From positions 124,001 through 188,000 of the forward strand of contig MKUW01000013.1 in NCBI GenBank assembly GCA_001899005.1: 64,000 bases of DNA, read 5' to 3'. The position numbers and the translations under genes were made by a program. Shown piece after piece: positions 1 through 10,063 of this stretch; within the stretch, counting starts at the first letter, position 1, and every line of letters starts with the position of its first letter. This DNA is from Chloroflexi bacterium 44-23 (GTDB lineage Bacteria; Chloroflexota; Anaerolineae; Anaerolineales; Anaerolineaceae). Below the pieces are notes generated by a model that had not been told where the DNA came from, ran no database searches, and was given only the letters and a program-made list of their open reading frames with translations.

Positions 1-651
1 AGCAGAAATATCAAGCGATAATTTGGCTGCTCTGGGAGATACACGGCTGATTAGTGCTGCTCTGACTGGAGAGGTTTCGATGGTCGGCACCACTGTCAAA
101 AGATTTATCTTTGCATGAAATTTCTCGGCCAACGTTGCTGCAATTGGAATCGAATCTTCGTGCGATTTTGATCCATCTAACGGAAGCAGTATGTGACGAA
201 TTGGATTGATCGGCAAAACTTTTATCGTTTCAGGCCGGATAAACACCACTGGAATCCTTCCCTCCCGGATTACCTGCTGTGCAATACTTCCAAAAAATAC
301 ATCTCTCAATCCGCCATTCCCGTGAGCGCAAAGGACAATTAAATCTGTTTTTAATTCCTCGGCATGGTCCCTTATTGTTTGAGCCACACCTTCTTCTTGT
401 ACTTCATGAACATCCTGCACGATGGTGATCCCGGCACATGCTGGATTCTCAGCCACCTTATTAAGGTATATTCTGGCTTCGTCGACATGTCGGAGATGGT
501 GCTGACCATGTATTTCCTTGGGAGCATCTTTTTCAACGACATGGAAAAGGACAAGCGTTGCTTGAAATTTTTCTGCCAGATAGCAAGTAAATGGCAAAAC
601 TTTCTCTGCCAGTTCTGATCCATCCAAAGGAACCAATATTCGAGTGAACAT
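1..651 (-). CDS. Universal stress protein (UspA family, tandem domains), truncated at window edge
   Basis: My own minus-strand translation from ATG at 651: MFTRILVPLDGSELAEKVLPFTCYLAEKF... with a second domain HILLPLDGSKSHEDSIPIAATLAEKF. The frame is open to the window edge, so it is absent from the ORF track. Confidence 0.88.
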   Translation of the reverse strand, partial: MFTRILVPLDGSELAEKVLPFTCYLAEKFQATLVLFHVVEKDAPKEIHGQHHLRHVDEARIYLNKVAENPACAGITIVQDVHEVQEEGVAQTIRDHAEELKTDLIVLCAHGNGGLRDVFFGSIAQQVIREGRIPVVFIRPETIKVLPINPIRHILLPLDGSKSHEDSIPIAATLAEKFHAKINLLTVVPTIETSPVRAALISRVSPRAAKLSLDISA

Positions 652-653
652 GC

Positions 654-917
654 TTACCTTCCTTTATTAGAAAACCTCAACAATACTCTGTCGAATTCAG
701 TGAACATATTAAAATATTCCGTCTGGGTAATCGTAAGAGGAGTAAAAGAACTATCATGTCTTTGACATTTAATGAGGTCATCTATGAAATTCCAGTCGTT
801 TTTATTATAAAAACTATTAATCATTCCCAACCTGCCATCGATTAAGTCAAGTCGCTCTTTATAAAATAGAAACTGATCTCTAAGCGACAAAAATCGTCGA
901 AAAAATAAGGTAGACAT
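654..917 (-). CDS. Hypothetical small protein (overlaps 3' end of the NRAMP gene)
   Basis: 87-aa ORF co-directional with neighbours, overlapping the preceding gene end by 38 bp. No recognised family. An internal ATG may be the true start. Confidence 0.3.
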   Translation of the reverse strand: MSTLFFRRFLSLRDQFLFYKERLDLIDGRLGMINSFYNKNDWNFIDDLIKCQRHDSSFTPLTITQTEYFNMFTEFDRVLLRFSNKGR

Positions 918-2244
918 TTAAAAGAGCAATAAAAATTGCGATAACCCAGGCCAGCACTTTCATCCACTTCGGGTTTACAAATTCACCCATTTTTCGCTTG
1001 TCGCTGGTGAACATAACCAGTGGAATAACGGCAAATGAGAGTTGCACCGAAAGGATTACCTGCGACAAAACAAGTAGCGAGGTTGCGCTCCCTTCACCAA
1101 AATACCAAATTACAAGGATGGCTGGCACTATTGCAAGCGTGCGTGTGATCAGTCTTCTCAGCCAGGGCTTTATGTGAATATCCAGGAAACCCTCCATCAC
1201 GATTTGACCAGCCAGCGTTCCGGTTAAAGTGGAATTTTGGCCAGATGCCAGCAGTGCAACCGCAAACAAAATACTGGCTAAACCCGTACCAAGTAAGGGG
1301 GCAAGCAATTTATAGGCATCCTGTATTTCGGCTACGTCCTGATGCCCGGTATTGTGAAAGGTAGCAGCGGAAAGGATCAAGATAGCAGCATTAATAAATA
1401 GCGCGCCCATTAAAGCAGAAGTTGAATCAATTGTTCCGAAACGGATTGCCTGTCGCTTTCCAAAATTTGTCAGGTCAAATTTACGGGTTTGTATGATGGA
1501 TGAATGCAAGTATAAGTTGTGAGGCATTACAGTTGCTCCTAGAATACCAATGGCAATATACAACATTTTAGGGTTAGTGACTATCTCAGCTTTCGGAATA
1601 AATAGCCCAACCAAGACCCCTCCCCATTCAGGTTTGGCGAAAACAAGTTCTATTATGAAGCATATCGAAATGACTGCAATCAATGCAGCGACAATCGCTT
1701 CGATATAGCGAAAACCTTTGGAATTTAGGAATAGAACCAAAATCACGTCCAAGGCTGTAATCAAGACGCCCAGGATAAGGGGAAATCCAAACAGTAATTG
1801 AATCGCAACCGCCGAGCCAACCACTTCTGCCAGATCCGTGGCACTGATGGCGATTTCAGCCAAAACCCACAATCCAAATGCCACTGGTTTACTAAAATGA
1901 TCGCGACTGGCCTGCGCCAGATCACGGCCAGTAACAATTCCCAACTTTAGTGAAAGAGCCTGCAAAAAGATTGCTATGATATTTGATAGCATAATTACAA
2001 AAAGGAGAGTGTACCCAAACTGTGCTCCACCAGCGAGATCAGTAGCCCAGTTTCCGGGATCCATATAACCTACTGCCACCAGTAGGCCTGGCCCTGTATA
2101 AGCTAGCAGCGTACGGAAGAACGAGGCACCTTGAGGAACATTGATTGAACGATGGGTTTCGGATAGACTATATGAATGCTGATCTATTTTTGAGTCATTT
2201 GGTAAGGAAATTCCCTGGTCTTCTCTTTCTTGATCCTCATCCAT
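880..2244 (-). CDS. mntH: NRAMP family Mn2+/Fe2+ transporter
   Basis: Contains the NRAMP signatures GYMDPGNWATDLAGG and ATVMPHNLYLHSS; 454 aa polytopic protein. Confidence 0.93.
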   Translation of the reverse strand: MDEDQEREDQGISLPNDSKIDQHSYSLSETHRSINVPQGASFFRTLLAYTGPGLLVAVGYMDPGNWATDLAGGAQFGYTLLFVIMLSNIIAIFLQALSLKLGIVTGRDLAQASRDHFSKPVAFGLWVLAEIAISATDLAEVVGSAVAIQLLFGFPLILGVLITALDVILVLFLNSKGFRYIEAIVAALIAVISICFIIELVFAKPEWGGVLVGLFIPKAEIVTNPKMLYIAIGILGATVMPHNLYLHSSIIQTRKFDLTNFGKRQAIRFGTIDSTSALMGALFINAAILILSAATFHNTGHQDVAEIQDAYKLLAPLLGTGLASILFAVALLASGQNSTLTGTLAGQIVMEGFLDIHIKPWLRRLITRTLAIVPAILVIWYFGEGSATSLLVLSQVILSVQLSFAVIPLVMFTSDKRKMGEFVNPKWMKVLAWVIAIFIALLNVYLIFSTIFVA

Positions 2245-2371
2245 GATTTTGGATTTCCTCTTTCAATCGATTAATATTAACAAATATCAAGATCAAATAT
2301 AATCATTTGACCCACTTTTAATGCATAAAATATCTCAGTGATAAAAGCATAGGCTTATTTTCTGGTGGGAC

Positions 2372-3880
2372 TTATAAACCATCTTCATTTTCTGGATTGT
2401 ACCAACTCCGGCCATCTTTTGTGATCAAGTCATTGGCTGCTTCCGGCCCCCAAGTGCCTGAATCATAATTGGGAAAATCCGATGGTTTTTGTTTGCCCCA
2501 TACGTTGAGAATCGGCATAAAGACTGACCAGGAAGCTTCTACCGAATCTGCACGCATGAAGAGCGTGGCATCACCTGACATGACATCGGTAAGCAGCGTT
2601 TCATAAGCTTCTGGTGTGCGCGCTTTGAATGTCTTCACATATGAAAAATCCATGTTGACAGGGCTCAAATGCAGGGTTGCACCGGGTTCTTTGGCCTGGA
2701 ATTTAAAGACAATTCCTTCTTCTGGCTGAATATGAATCAGTAATTGATTAGGTTGCCAGACTTGTGTTGCGGAGCTTGGAAAAGATTTGTGTGGTACCGG
2801 GCGAAATTGGACCATTATTTCAGAACACCTGGTTTGCAATCGTTTGCCGGTGCGTAAATAGAATGGGACATCTTGCCAGCGCCAGTTATCTACAAATAAT
2901 TTGACTGCAGCAAACGTCTCGGATGACGAGTTGGGGCTGACACCAGGTTCATTCCGGTAAGCCTGTACTTTGTGATCATTTATTTTGCCGGCCCCATATT
3001 GACCTCGTACTGCCAGTTGCCCAACAAGTTCCGGCGGTGTTGGCCGAATTGCCCGCATTACATCTATTTTTTTGTTTCGTATTTCATCCGCATCGAAAGA
3101 TACCATCGGCTCCATCGTTATCAGACATAAGATCTGCATTAAATGATTTTGGATCATGTCTCGCAAAGCGCCAGCATGCTCATAATAGGCACCTCTGTGT
3201 TCAACTCCGACCTGCTCAGCAACGGTAATTTGGACATGATCAATATAGCGCCGATTCCAAATTGGCTCAAATAGTGCATTTGCAAAACGGAAGACAAGAA
3301 TATTTTGAACCGTTTCTTTGCCCAGATAATGATCGATTCTGTAGATTTGATTTTCATCAAAAACAGCTTTTAATGCATGATTTAATGAAACTGCCGAGGC
3401 CAAATCATGCCCAAAAGGTTTTTCAACCACGATTCGAACATGTTTTCTATCGTGAGCTAACTTGGCTGCACCAATTCCTTTAACGATTGTCCTTACAATT
3501 TCCGGGGGCGTTGCCAAATAAAAAATATGATTTGCAGGGTGACCCCATTTCTCTTCAATAGCATCGAACTTTTTCTCTAGATCCTCATAGGTTGCTGGCT
3601 CTGAGAAATCATGCGAGACGTAGGTCAAGTTTTCTGCAAATTTTGCCCAAATGCTCTCATCCGAACCTTCAAATTCGCAAAAGATTTTTACCCCATCTTT
3701 AATTCTTAAGCGAAACTGATCAACGGACGCTGGCTTAATATCAACCCCAATCACTGCAAAATTCTCTGGCAGCTGCTGGGAGAGCATCAGATTGAAAAGC
3801 GCAGGAGATAATTTACGCCAGGTCAAATCTCCCATGCTGCCGAAAATTACAAGGATTGTCGGATCGATTATTGTTGTCAT
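2372..3880 (-). CDS. zwf: Glucose-6-phosphate 1-dehydrogenase
   Basis: 502 aa; [18 protein letters not shown] near the N-terminus, active-site region [30 protein letters not shown]. Confidence 0.96.
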   Translation of the reverse strand: MTTIIDPTILVIFGSMGDLTWRKLSPALFNLMLSQQLPENFAVIGVDIKPASVDQFRLRIKDGVKIFCEFEGSDESIWAKFAENLTYVSHDFSEPATYEDLEKKFDAIEEKWGHPANHIFYLATPPEIVRTIVKGIGAAKLAHDRKHVRIVVEKPFGHDLASAVSLNHALKAVFDENQIYRIDHYLGKETVQNILVFRFANALFEPIWNRRYIDHVQITVAEQVGVEHRGAYYEHAGALRDMIQNHLMQILCLITMEPMVSFDADEIRNKKIDVMRAIRPTPPELVGQLAVRGQYGAGKINDHKVQAYRNEPGVSPNSSSETFAAVKLFVDNWRWQDVPFYLRTGKRLQTRCSEIMVQFRPVPHKSFPSSATQVWQPNQLLIHIQPEEGIVFKFQAKEPGATLHLSPVNMDFSYVKTFKARTPEAYETLLTDVMSGDATLFMRADSVEASWSVFMPILNVWGKQKPSDFPNYDSGTWGPEAANDLITKDGRSWYNPENEDGL

Positions 3881-3995
3881 TTACTTTGCTCCATTCATTC
3901 ATCTGCTATCGTATTTTCATGGAAGCTGTTTTTCTCATTCATTTATCCAAAAAATTCTGTCATTTGTTGGTTTAATGACACGATAAATCTAAACT

Positions 3996-4616
3996 TTATA
4001 CGGAAAAACCCAATTCTTCAAGCGCTTTACGCGTGGTTTCAAAATCTTTTTGTATTATGCCCCTGATCCCCAAGTTTTTAGCCACCTCGACGAACATGGC
4101 ACGATCCTCAATATAAATTACTTGTCGAGGGTCAACCTGGGCAATATCCAATGCTATTCGAAACATATCTTCATCCGGTTTTCGATAATGAACAAAACAC
4201 GATGAAATAAAAAAGTCGATGAATGCACTAAGCTGATATTCTTGAACACGATAAACTGTAAGCTCGCGCCCCTCATTACTTACAGCCGCAATTTCAAGGT
4301 TGTATTTGGCCTTAAGCTTATGCATTAACTTAATCATCTCTGGAAAGGGCTGGGATTGGCTGTACATAAAGTTTTTGAAATCATCGCGGGAGAAAGCACG
4401 ATCCTGATAAAAAACGACCCGATCCAAATAAGTGTCCAGGCTGATTTTACCTTCCTCATAGGTATCAAAGGTAAGGTGATGGCGTTCATCCATTTCTTCA
4501 TAATTCAAGCCATATTTATCAGCAGCCTTTTTTCGAGAAATTTGATCCCATCCATTGGTAAGCAAAACCCCACCGATATCCAGGAAGAAGGTCGTAATAG
4601 GAAGGGGAGCTGTCAT
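3996..4616 (-). CDS. HAD-superfamily hydrolase (subfamily IA-like)
   Basis: FFLDIGGVLLTNGWD motif I-like, AVSNEGRE, IYIEDRAMFVEVAKNLG; overlaps the tal stop (operon). Confidence 0.85.
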   Translation of the reverse strand: MTAPLPITTFFLDIGGVLLTNGWDQISRKKAADKYGLNYEEMDERHHLTFDTYEEGKISLDTYLDRVVFYQDRAFSRDDFKNFMYSQSQPFPEMIKLMHKLKAKYNLEIAAVSNEGRELTVYRVQEYQLSAFIDFFISSCFVHYRKPDEDMFRIALDIAQVDPRQVIYIEDRAMFVEVAKNLGIRGIIQKDFETTRKALEELGFSV

Positions 4617-5755
4617 GAGGTTTTCATCTTATGTGCTGATGAGGTCATTTTATTCTTTAATGCAGACATCACCTTCTCAAAGGCAAGACTGAATTTCTTG
4701 ACGCCCTCATCTTCAAGTTGTTGGGTCAATTGGTCCAGGTCAATTTCAGCCTCCCGCAAGCCTTCCAGTACTTCATAGGCTTCCTGTGTGCCCTCTTCCA
4801 AACTTGAGGTAGGTTTACCATGATCGCGGTAATCTTCTATCGTTTGGGGCGGCAATGTATTTATGGTCTTGTCGCCAATTAATGCCTCAACATATTTTAC
4901 ATCGCTGTAGTCCGGATTCTTGGTGCTGGTACTCGCCCAAAGTAAACGTTGAGGGAGAGCTCCTTTTTTGGACAATTTTAAAAATCTATCACTGGTAAAA
5001 ATTTCCTGATAGATCTGATAAGCAACTTTAGCGCTGGCAATAGCCACCTGACCATGTAGGCCAGCTACTATTTCTGCACGCAGACCACCTTCAAGCCTTA
5101 GTTTTTCCAGGATAGGATCAACGAGCACATCAATCCGACTCAGAAAGAAACTGGCGACCGAATGAACATTGTCTAACGGTTTGCCTTTGGTTACTCTGTC
5201 TTCCAGCCCGAGCAGGTAAGCTTCTGCGACCTCCTTATAACGTGGTAATCCGAAAAGCAAAGTAATGTTGACGTTGATTCCTTCACTGATTAATTGTTGG
5301 ATTGCAGGCAAACCGGCAGATGTTGCCGGAACTTTAATAAACATATTAGGGCGATTTACTAGAGACCAGAGCCGGCGGGCTTCGGCGATAGTTCCAGAGG
5401 TATTGTGAGCCAGATCGGGTGAAACTTCAATACTCACAAACCCATCTTCACCATGCAGACGGTCATAAACAGGACGGAAAAGGTCTGCCGCGTTTTGAAT
5501 GTCTTCTACGGTAAGTGCTTCATATATTTCATCAATACTTTTACCTTTCTGGGCCATGGTCTGAATATCATCGTCATAATCATTACTTTCCCCAATAGCC
5601 TTTTCAAAGATGGAAGGGTTTGAAGTCAGTCCACTGAGTCCATCATTGTCAATCAATCCTTGAATATATCCGTTTTCAATCGCATTGCGTCTGAGATAGT
5701 CCAACCAGACACTTTGACCAAATGATTCTAGTTTTAATAATGGGTTCTCATTCAT
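4613..5755 (-). CDS. tal: Transaldolase
   Basis: SVWLDYLRRNAIENG, GLTSNPSIFEKAI, FIKVPATSAGLPAIQQLISEGINVNITLLF, LLWASTSTKNPDYSD. Confidence 0.95.
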   Translation of the reverse strand: MNENPLLKLESFGQSVWLDYLRRNAIENGYIQGLIDNDGLSGLTSNPSIFEKAIGESNDYDDDIQTMAQKGKSIDEIYEALTVEDIQNAADLFRPVYDRLHGEDGFVSIEVSPDLAHNTSGTIAEARRLWSLVNRPNMFIKVPATSAGLPAIQQLISEGINVNITLLFGLPRYKEVAEAYLLGLEDRVTKGKPLDNVHSVASFFLSRIDVLVDPILEKLRLEGGLRAEIVAGLHGQVAIASAKVAYQIYQEIFTSDRFLKLSKKGALPQRLLWASTSTKNPDYSDVKYVEALIGDKTINTLPPQTIEDYRDHGKPTSSLEEGTQEAYEVLEGLREAEIDLDQLTQQLEDEGVKKFSLAFEKVMSALKNKMTSSAHKMKTS

Positions 5756-6210
5756 TTTATTTGCTCCTTACATTCAATGGCAGCTACTTTTGCCAATCGC
5801 CTTTCAAAGCGTTCTTTGGCTACATAGTGAGCTGTTAAATAAATTTTAATAATCTCCCAGGCCGCTTCAAAGGCAATCACACGGCCGCCCAGGCATAACA
5901 GATTCATATTGTCATCTTCGACACCTTGATGAGCAGAGTAAGACTCATGAATAAGGGCTGAACGTATTCCAGAGACTTTGTTGGCAGCCACACTGGCGCC
6001 GACACCGCTGCCGCAAATAGCTATACCGCGCTCCACTTTGCCGGACGCTATCGCTTTTGCAAGCGGAATGACAAAATCCGGGTAATCATCTTCAGGATTT
6101 AAATCAAATGCACCAAAATCCCTTACTTCATGACCCGAATTCCGCAATGCTTTTAGGACGGGTTCTTTCAAATCAAAACCGCCATGGTCGGTTGCTATTC
6201 CTATAAGCAT
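5752..6210 (-). CDS. rpiB: Ribose 5-phosphate isomerase B
   Basis: IGIATDHGGFDLKEPVLKALRNSGHEVRDFG and GIAICGSGVGASVAANKVSGIRSAL motifs. Confidence 0.95.
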   Translation of the reverse strand: MLIGIATDHGGFDLKEPVLKALRNSGHEVRDFGAFDLNPEDDYPDFVIPLAKAIASGKVERGIAICGSGVGASVAANKVSGIRSALIHESYSAHQGVEDDNMNLLCLGGRVIAFEAAWEIIKIYLTAHYVAKERFERRLAKVAAIECKEQIK

Positions 6211-6229
6211 TTTTTGCCCCTTTCAAAAA

Positions 6230-8317
6230 TTAATGGTTTCTCTTGTGTTTTTTTAAAAGTTCAATGGCTTTTTTAGTGACGTTATCAACACTGAAGCCAT
6301 ATTCACGCATAACGATCTCCCCTGGAGCTGAGGCACCAAAGCGATCCACAGCGACCACATCGATAGCGGGGCCTATATATGGCTGCCACCCTAAGGACAC
6401 TCCGGCTTCGATTGCCAGTTTCGGTATTCCTGGAGGAAGAACTGCTTCCCGATATTCTACCGGTTGGGCAGCAAACAAATTCCAACAAGGAAGACTTACC
6501 ACTTGGGCTCTAACACCTTGGTTTTCAAGCTTATCACGCGCTTCAAGTGCCAGATGGACTTCTGACCCGGTAGCAATTAACAAGATGTCTGCAGGTGCCT
6601 TTCCGGTTGCATGTGCCAGGATATATCCACCTGAGATGACACCAAGTGGCAGTTGAGGGTATTTTTGCAAATCAAGGATTGGTAAATGCTGGCGAGTGAG
6701 CACCAGTGCGGTTGGCCCGTCGTTATGTTCAATGGCAATGCGCCAGGCAGCAGCGGTCTCATTTGCATCTGCCGGACGTAAGACGATCATATTTGGAATG
6801 GAACGTAACCCCAATAATTGTTCGACTGGCTGGTGAGTGGGGCCGTCTTCACCCAGTGCTATGCTGTCATGTGTAAAAACATAGATCACATGCAAGCCCA
6901 TCAAAGCAGCCAATCGCATGGGCGGACGCATATAATCGGAGAAAATTAGAAAGGTTGAGCCAAAAGGAATTGACCCTCCATGGGCAGCCAATCCGTTTAG
7001 AATTGCACCCATGCCATGTTCACGCACCCCGAAATGCAGATTGATTCCCGCGTAATGCCAGCCGCCACCGACGATACCCTGAGGATCATCAATTGTCTCC
7101 CGCGGGCTTTCGAAATCGCCTTTTCCATCCAAGGCCGTGTGGGTAGAGGGATCCAGATCTGCTGAGCCACCAATAAAGCCGGGCAATTTAGGCGCGATTG
7201 CATTCATCACTTTTCCTGAAGCCACGCGTGTAGCCATGCCCTTGGGTTCGGGAGAAAATGCTGGGATTTCAGAATCCCAGCCATCCGGTAATTCCCCTCG
7301 CATCATTTGGTGCAGTTCCTCTGCTAATTCAGGAAAAGCCTGGGAATATGAAGAGAATTCTGTTTCCCATTCCTGTTCGATCTGCTTTCCACGTTCGATT
7401 GCCTGTCGGAAATGTGTCAGAGCTAATTCGGGAATATAAAAGGCTGGCTTGAGAGGCCATGCAAGGTTCTGTTTGGTCAGTATTACCTCGTCTTCACCTA
7501 ATGGCGAACCATGTGCCTCAAAGCTATCTTGCTTATTTGGTGAACCGTAACCAAGGTGAGTGCGCACGAGGATGAGCGATGGTTGCTGCTCATTTCTTTG
7601 TGCATTGCGAATGGCAGAATCTATTGCTTCCAGGTTATTTCCATCATCAATTGTTTGAGTATGCCAGCCATAGGCATCAAAGCGTTGTTTGACATCTTCA
7701 GTGAAGGTGAGATCTGTGGCTGCTGACAACGTTACATGGTTATTGTCAAACAGGTAGATAAGTTTTCCAAGGCGTAAATGCCCGGCCAGGGAAGCAGCTT
7801 CTGATGATACGCCTTCCATTAAATCGCCATCGCTGACCAAACCGTATGTGTAATGGTCGATGACCTTATGTCCGGGTTGGTTATAACGTGCTGCTAGAGA
7901 AGCTTCCGCCATTGCCATCCCAACCCCATTACCAAATCCCTGACCAAGTGGTCCGGTGGTCACTTCGACTCCGGGAGTGATACCACGCTCAGGATGTCCT
8001 GGCGTGATACTGCCCCATTGGCGAAATTGTTTTATCTGGTCAAGGCTAACATCATACCCTGTCAGGTACAACAAACTATATAACAACATGGAACCATGCC
8101 CAGCTGATAAAATAAAACGGTCGCGGTTAAACCAGGTTGGGTTGCGAGGATTATGTTTGAGAAAGCGCGTCCACAAAATATAGGCAAATGCGGCTGCACC
8201 CATCGGTAAACCAGGGTGACCACTATTAGCTTTCTGAATCGCATCGATTGACAAAAAACGAATTGTGTTAATGGATAAATTTTCCAACTCAACGGTAGTT
8301 GGTTTATTGCTACTCAT
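6230..8317 (-). CDS. tkt: Transketolase
   Basis: TPP-binding region [54 protein letters not shown]. Start moved to [10 protein letters not shown] (8317) from the ORF start at 8359 because of the preceding GA-rich RBS. Confidence 0.96.
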   Translation of the reverse strand: MSSNKPTTVELENLSINTIRFLSIDAIQKANSGHPGLPMGAAAFAYILWTRFLKHNPRNPTWFNRDRFILSAGHGSMLLYSLLYLTGYDVSLDQIKQFRQWGSITPGHPERGITPGVEVTTGPLGQGFGNGVGMAMAEASLAARYNQPGHKVIDHYTYGLVSDGDLMEGVSSEAASLAGHLRLGKLIYLFDNNHVTLSAATDLTFTEDVKQRFDAYGWHTQTIDDGNNLEAIDSAIRNAQRNEQQPSLILVRTHLGYGSPNKQDSFEAHGSPLGEDEVILTKQNLAWPLKPAFYIPELALTHFRQAIERGKQIEQEWETEFSSYSQAFPELAEELHQMMRGELPDGWDSEIPAFSPEPKGMATRVASGKVMNAIAPKLPGFIGGSADLDPSTHTALDGKGDFESPRETIDDPQGIVGGGWHYAGINLHFGVREHGMGAILNGLAAHGGSIPFGSTFLIFSDYMRPPMRLAALMGLHVIYVFTHDSIALGEDGPTHQPVEQLLGLRSIPNMIVLRPADANETAAAWRIAIEHNDGPTALVLTRQHLPILDLQKYPQLPLGVISGGYILAHATGKAPADILLIATGSEVHLALEARDKLENQGVRAQVVSLPCWNLFAAQPVEYREAVLPPGIPKLAIEAGVSLGWQPYIGPAIDVVAVDRFGASAPGEIVMREYGFSVDNVTKKAIELLKKHKRNH

Positions 8318-8724
8318 TTTTATTCTCCTTCGGTAGATACACGCAAGAGACAAGCCCAACTACTCTTAAGAAACAATGGATTGGCTTGCATAACATTCTT
8401 CATAAAAATAAGATCCTTTCTGCATCCCGAAAACCTTAAACGTCCGTTCCTCGGACAAAATATAAAGGTTTCGTTTGGGCTCAGTGGCGAAGTTTGCTGA
8501 TTTTCTCAATACAGTTCTCACATTCGCCTAAATATATAATAGGACGCGTTATCAGAGGTGTCAACGACGTGTAACCACCTTTTGAATACCGTTTTTTTAT
8601 ATTGATACTTTAATTGAAACCAATGGCAACTGATCAATGACTGTTATTGCGAGGAGGACGTATAACGTCCGACGAAGCAATCCTGTCCTATGCGAAAAAG
8701 ATTACTTCGCTGCGCTGCTGCTAA

Positions 8725-9030
8725 AAACAAAAAGCAGTGATAGTTTGGTGCGTTACGAACTTACTTGAGAAAAAAGTCAAAAGACTTTCCTTCCGAGGGG
8801 CATGATGTCTCTTTCACGTCAGATCTCTCGTAAGGGCGAAGCATCCGGGAAACCATCCTAGCCTATAAAAACACAGCTAGCGCGGATGCTTCGCCCATGC
8901 GCCAATTATTGATAAAATAACGATGTGGCGCGTCACAACCACACCCTACGCCTTGCCTGTATTGAGCAATGTTATTTCATCCTCGAATACTGCCCTTCAG
9001 CGGTATAGCCGAATCTCGCAATGCCTACCC
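8725..9030. repeat. Dispersed intergenic repeat, copy 1 (module A ~8725-8910, then module B ~8925-9030)
   Basis: Module A (aacaaaaagcagtgatagtttggtgcgttacgaact...ggatgcttcgccc) and module B (caccctacgccttgcctgtattgagcaatg...gcggtatagccgaatc) both recur near 43.9-44.2 kb in swapped order. Confidence 0.85.
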
Positions 9031-9329
9031 AATAAGCTAAGGTCTGTAAAAAGGGGAAAGTCTTGAATGTTTTAACAGTGAAAAATAAACTTATAAAATC
9101 AGAATGATTGTGGAAAAATCACCGCCATTCATCCATAGATCATTTTGTGTGGCCCGCAATGGCGTGACCAGCTTATAGTGAATGTATAAACTTAATAATA
9201 AATTTTCGATACTTTATTAAACTGCTTGTTATACTGGTATTAAGGCAAATTCTAGACGCGAAAAGGTGTTTTACAAGTTATCGAATAATTCTGTCATAAA
9301 TAAATTAATATCCAAAGGGATAAATCATC

Positions 9330-10025
9330 ATGCCTGTAACGCCTCATATTGAAAGACATTTTACCGCTACAGAAACCGTCCGCGATATTGTCATTGGTAT
9401 GTCGGATGGTTTGACTGTTCCATTTGCTTTGGCCGCCGGAATTTCTGGTATCGGTGCAGCTACGAATATTGTGGTGACTGCCGGGTTAGCCGAAATTGCA
9501 GCAGGTTCTATTGCGATGGGTCTGGGAGGCTATCTGGCAGCGCGCACTGACTTTGAACACTATCAAACTGAGCGTAAACGAGAACTGGATGAAACTATGC
9601 AAGTTCCTGAAATGGAGAAAAAGGAAATATCAGACATATTTCTGAGTTATGGATTGAACGAACAAGAAACAAAACCGCTTGTGGATTCATTAAGTTCAAA
9701 CCGGGAGCGCTGGGTTGATTTTATGATGCGCTACGAACTTGGCCTTGAAAAACCAGACCCAAAACGTGCTAACCAAAGTGCTTTGACGATTGCATTGTCT
9801 TATATTGCAGGTGGAATGATTCCACTTTCGCCTTATATTCTTATCCCCACTTTACTTACTGCGCTGTATGTTTCAGTAGGGGTAACGCTGCTGGCATTAT
9901 TCCTGTTCGGCTTTTTCAAAGGAATGGCTACCGGTCTAAAACCGATGCGCAGTGGATTGCAAACCGTGTTGGTGGGTGGCTTAGCAGCCACAGCAGCATT
10001 TTTGCTTGCGCGACTTATTGGATAA
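9330..10025 (+). CDS. VIT1/CCC1 transporter family protein (iron/manganese)
   Basis: TVRDIVIGMSDGLTVPFALAAGISG, GSIAMGLGGYLAARTDFEHY: characteristic VIT1/CCC1 motifs. Confidence 0.9.
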   Translation: MPVTPHIERHFTATETVRDIVIGMSDGLTVPFALAAGISGIGAATNIVVTAGLAEIAAGSIAMGLGGYLAARTDFEHYQTERKRELDETMQVPEMEKKEISDIFLSYGLNEQETKPLVDSLSSNRERWVDFMMRYELGLEKPDPKRANQSALTIALSYIAGGMIPLSPYILIPTLLTALYVSVGVTLLALFLFGFFKGMATGLKPMRSGLQTVLVGGLAATAAFLLARLIG

Positions 10026-10063
10026 TTGGTTATTTGAGTTGAGAAAAAATTTAGAGGTTAATC

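Noticed and set aside
6243-8292. Several 60-137 aa ORFs on both strands within tkt
   Set aside because: Shadow ORFs of a confidently identified transketolase gene.
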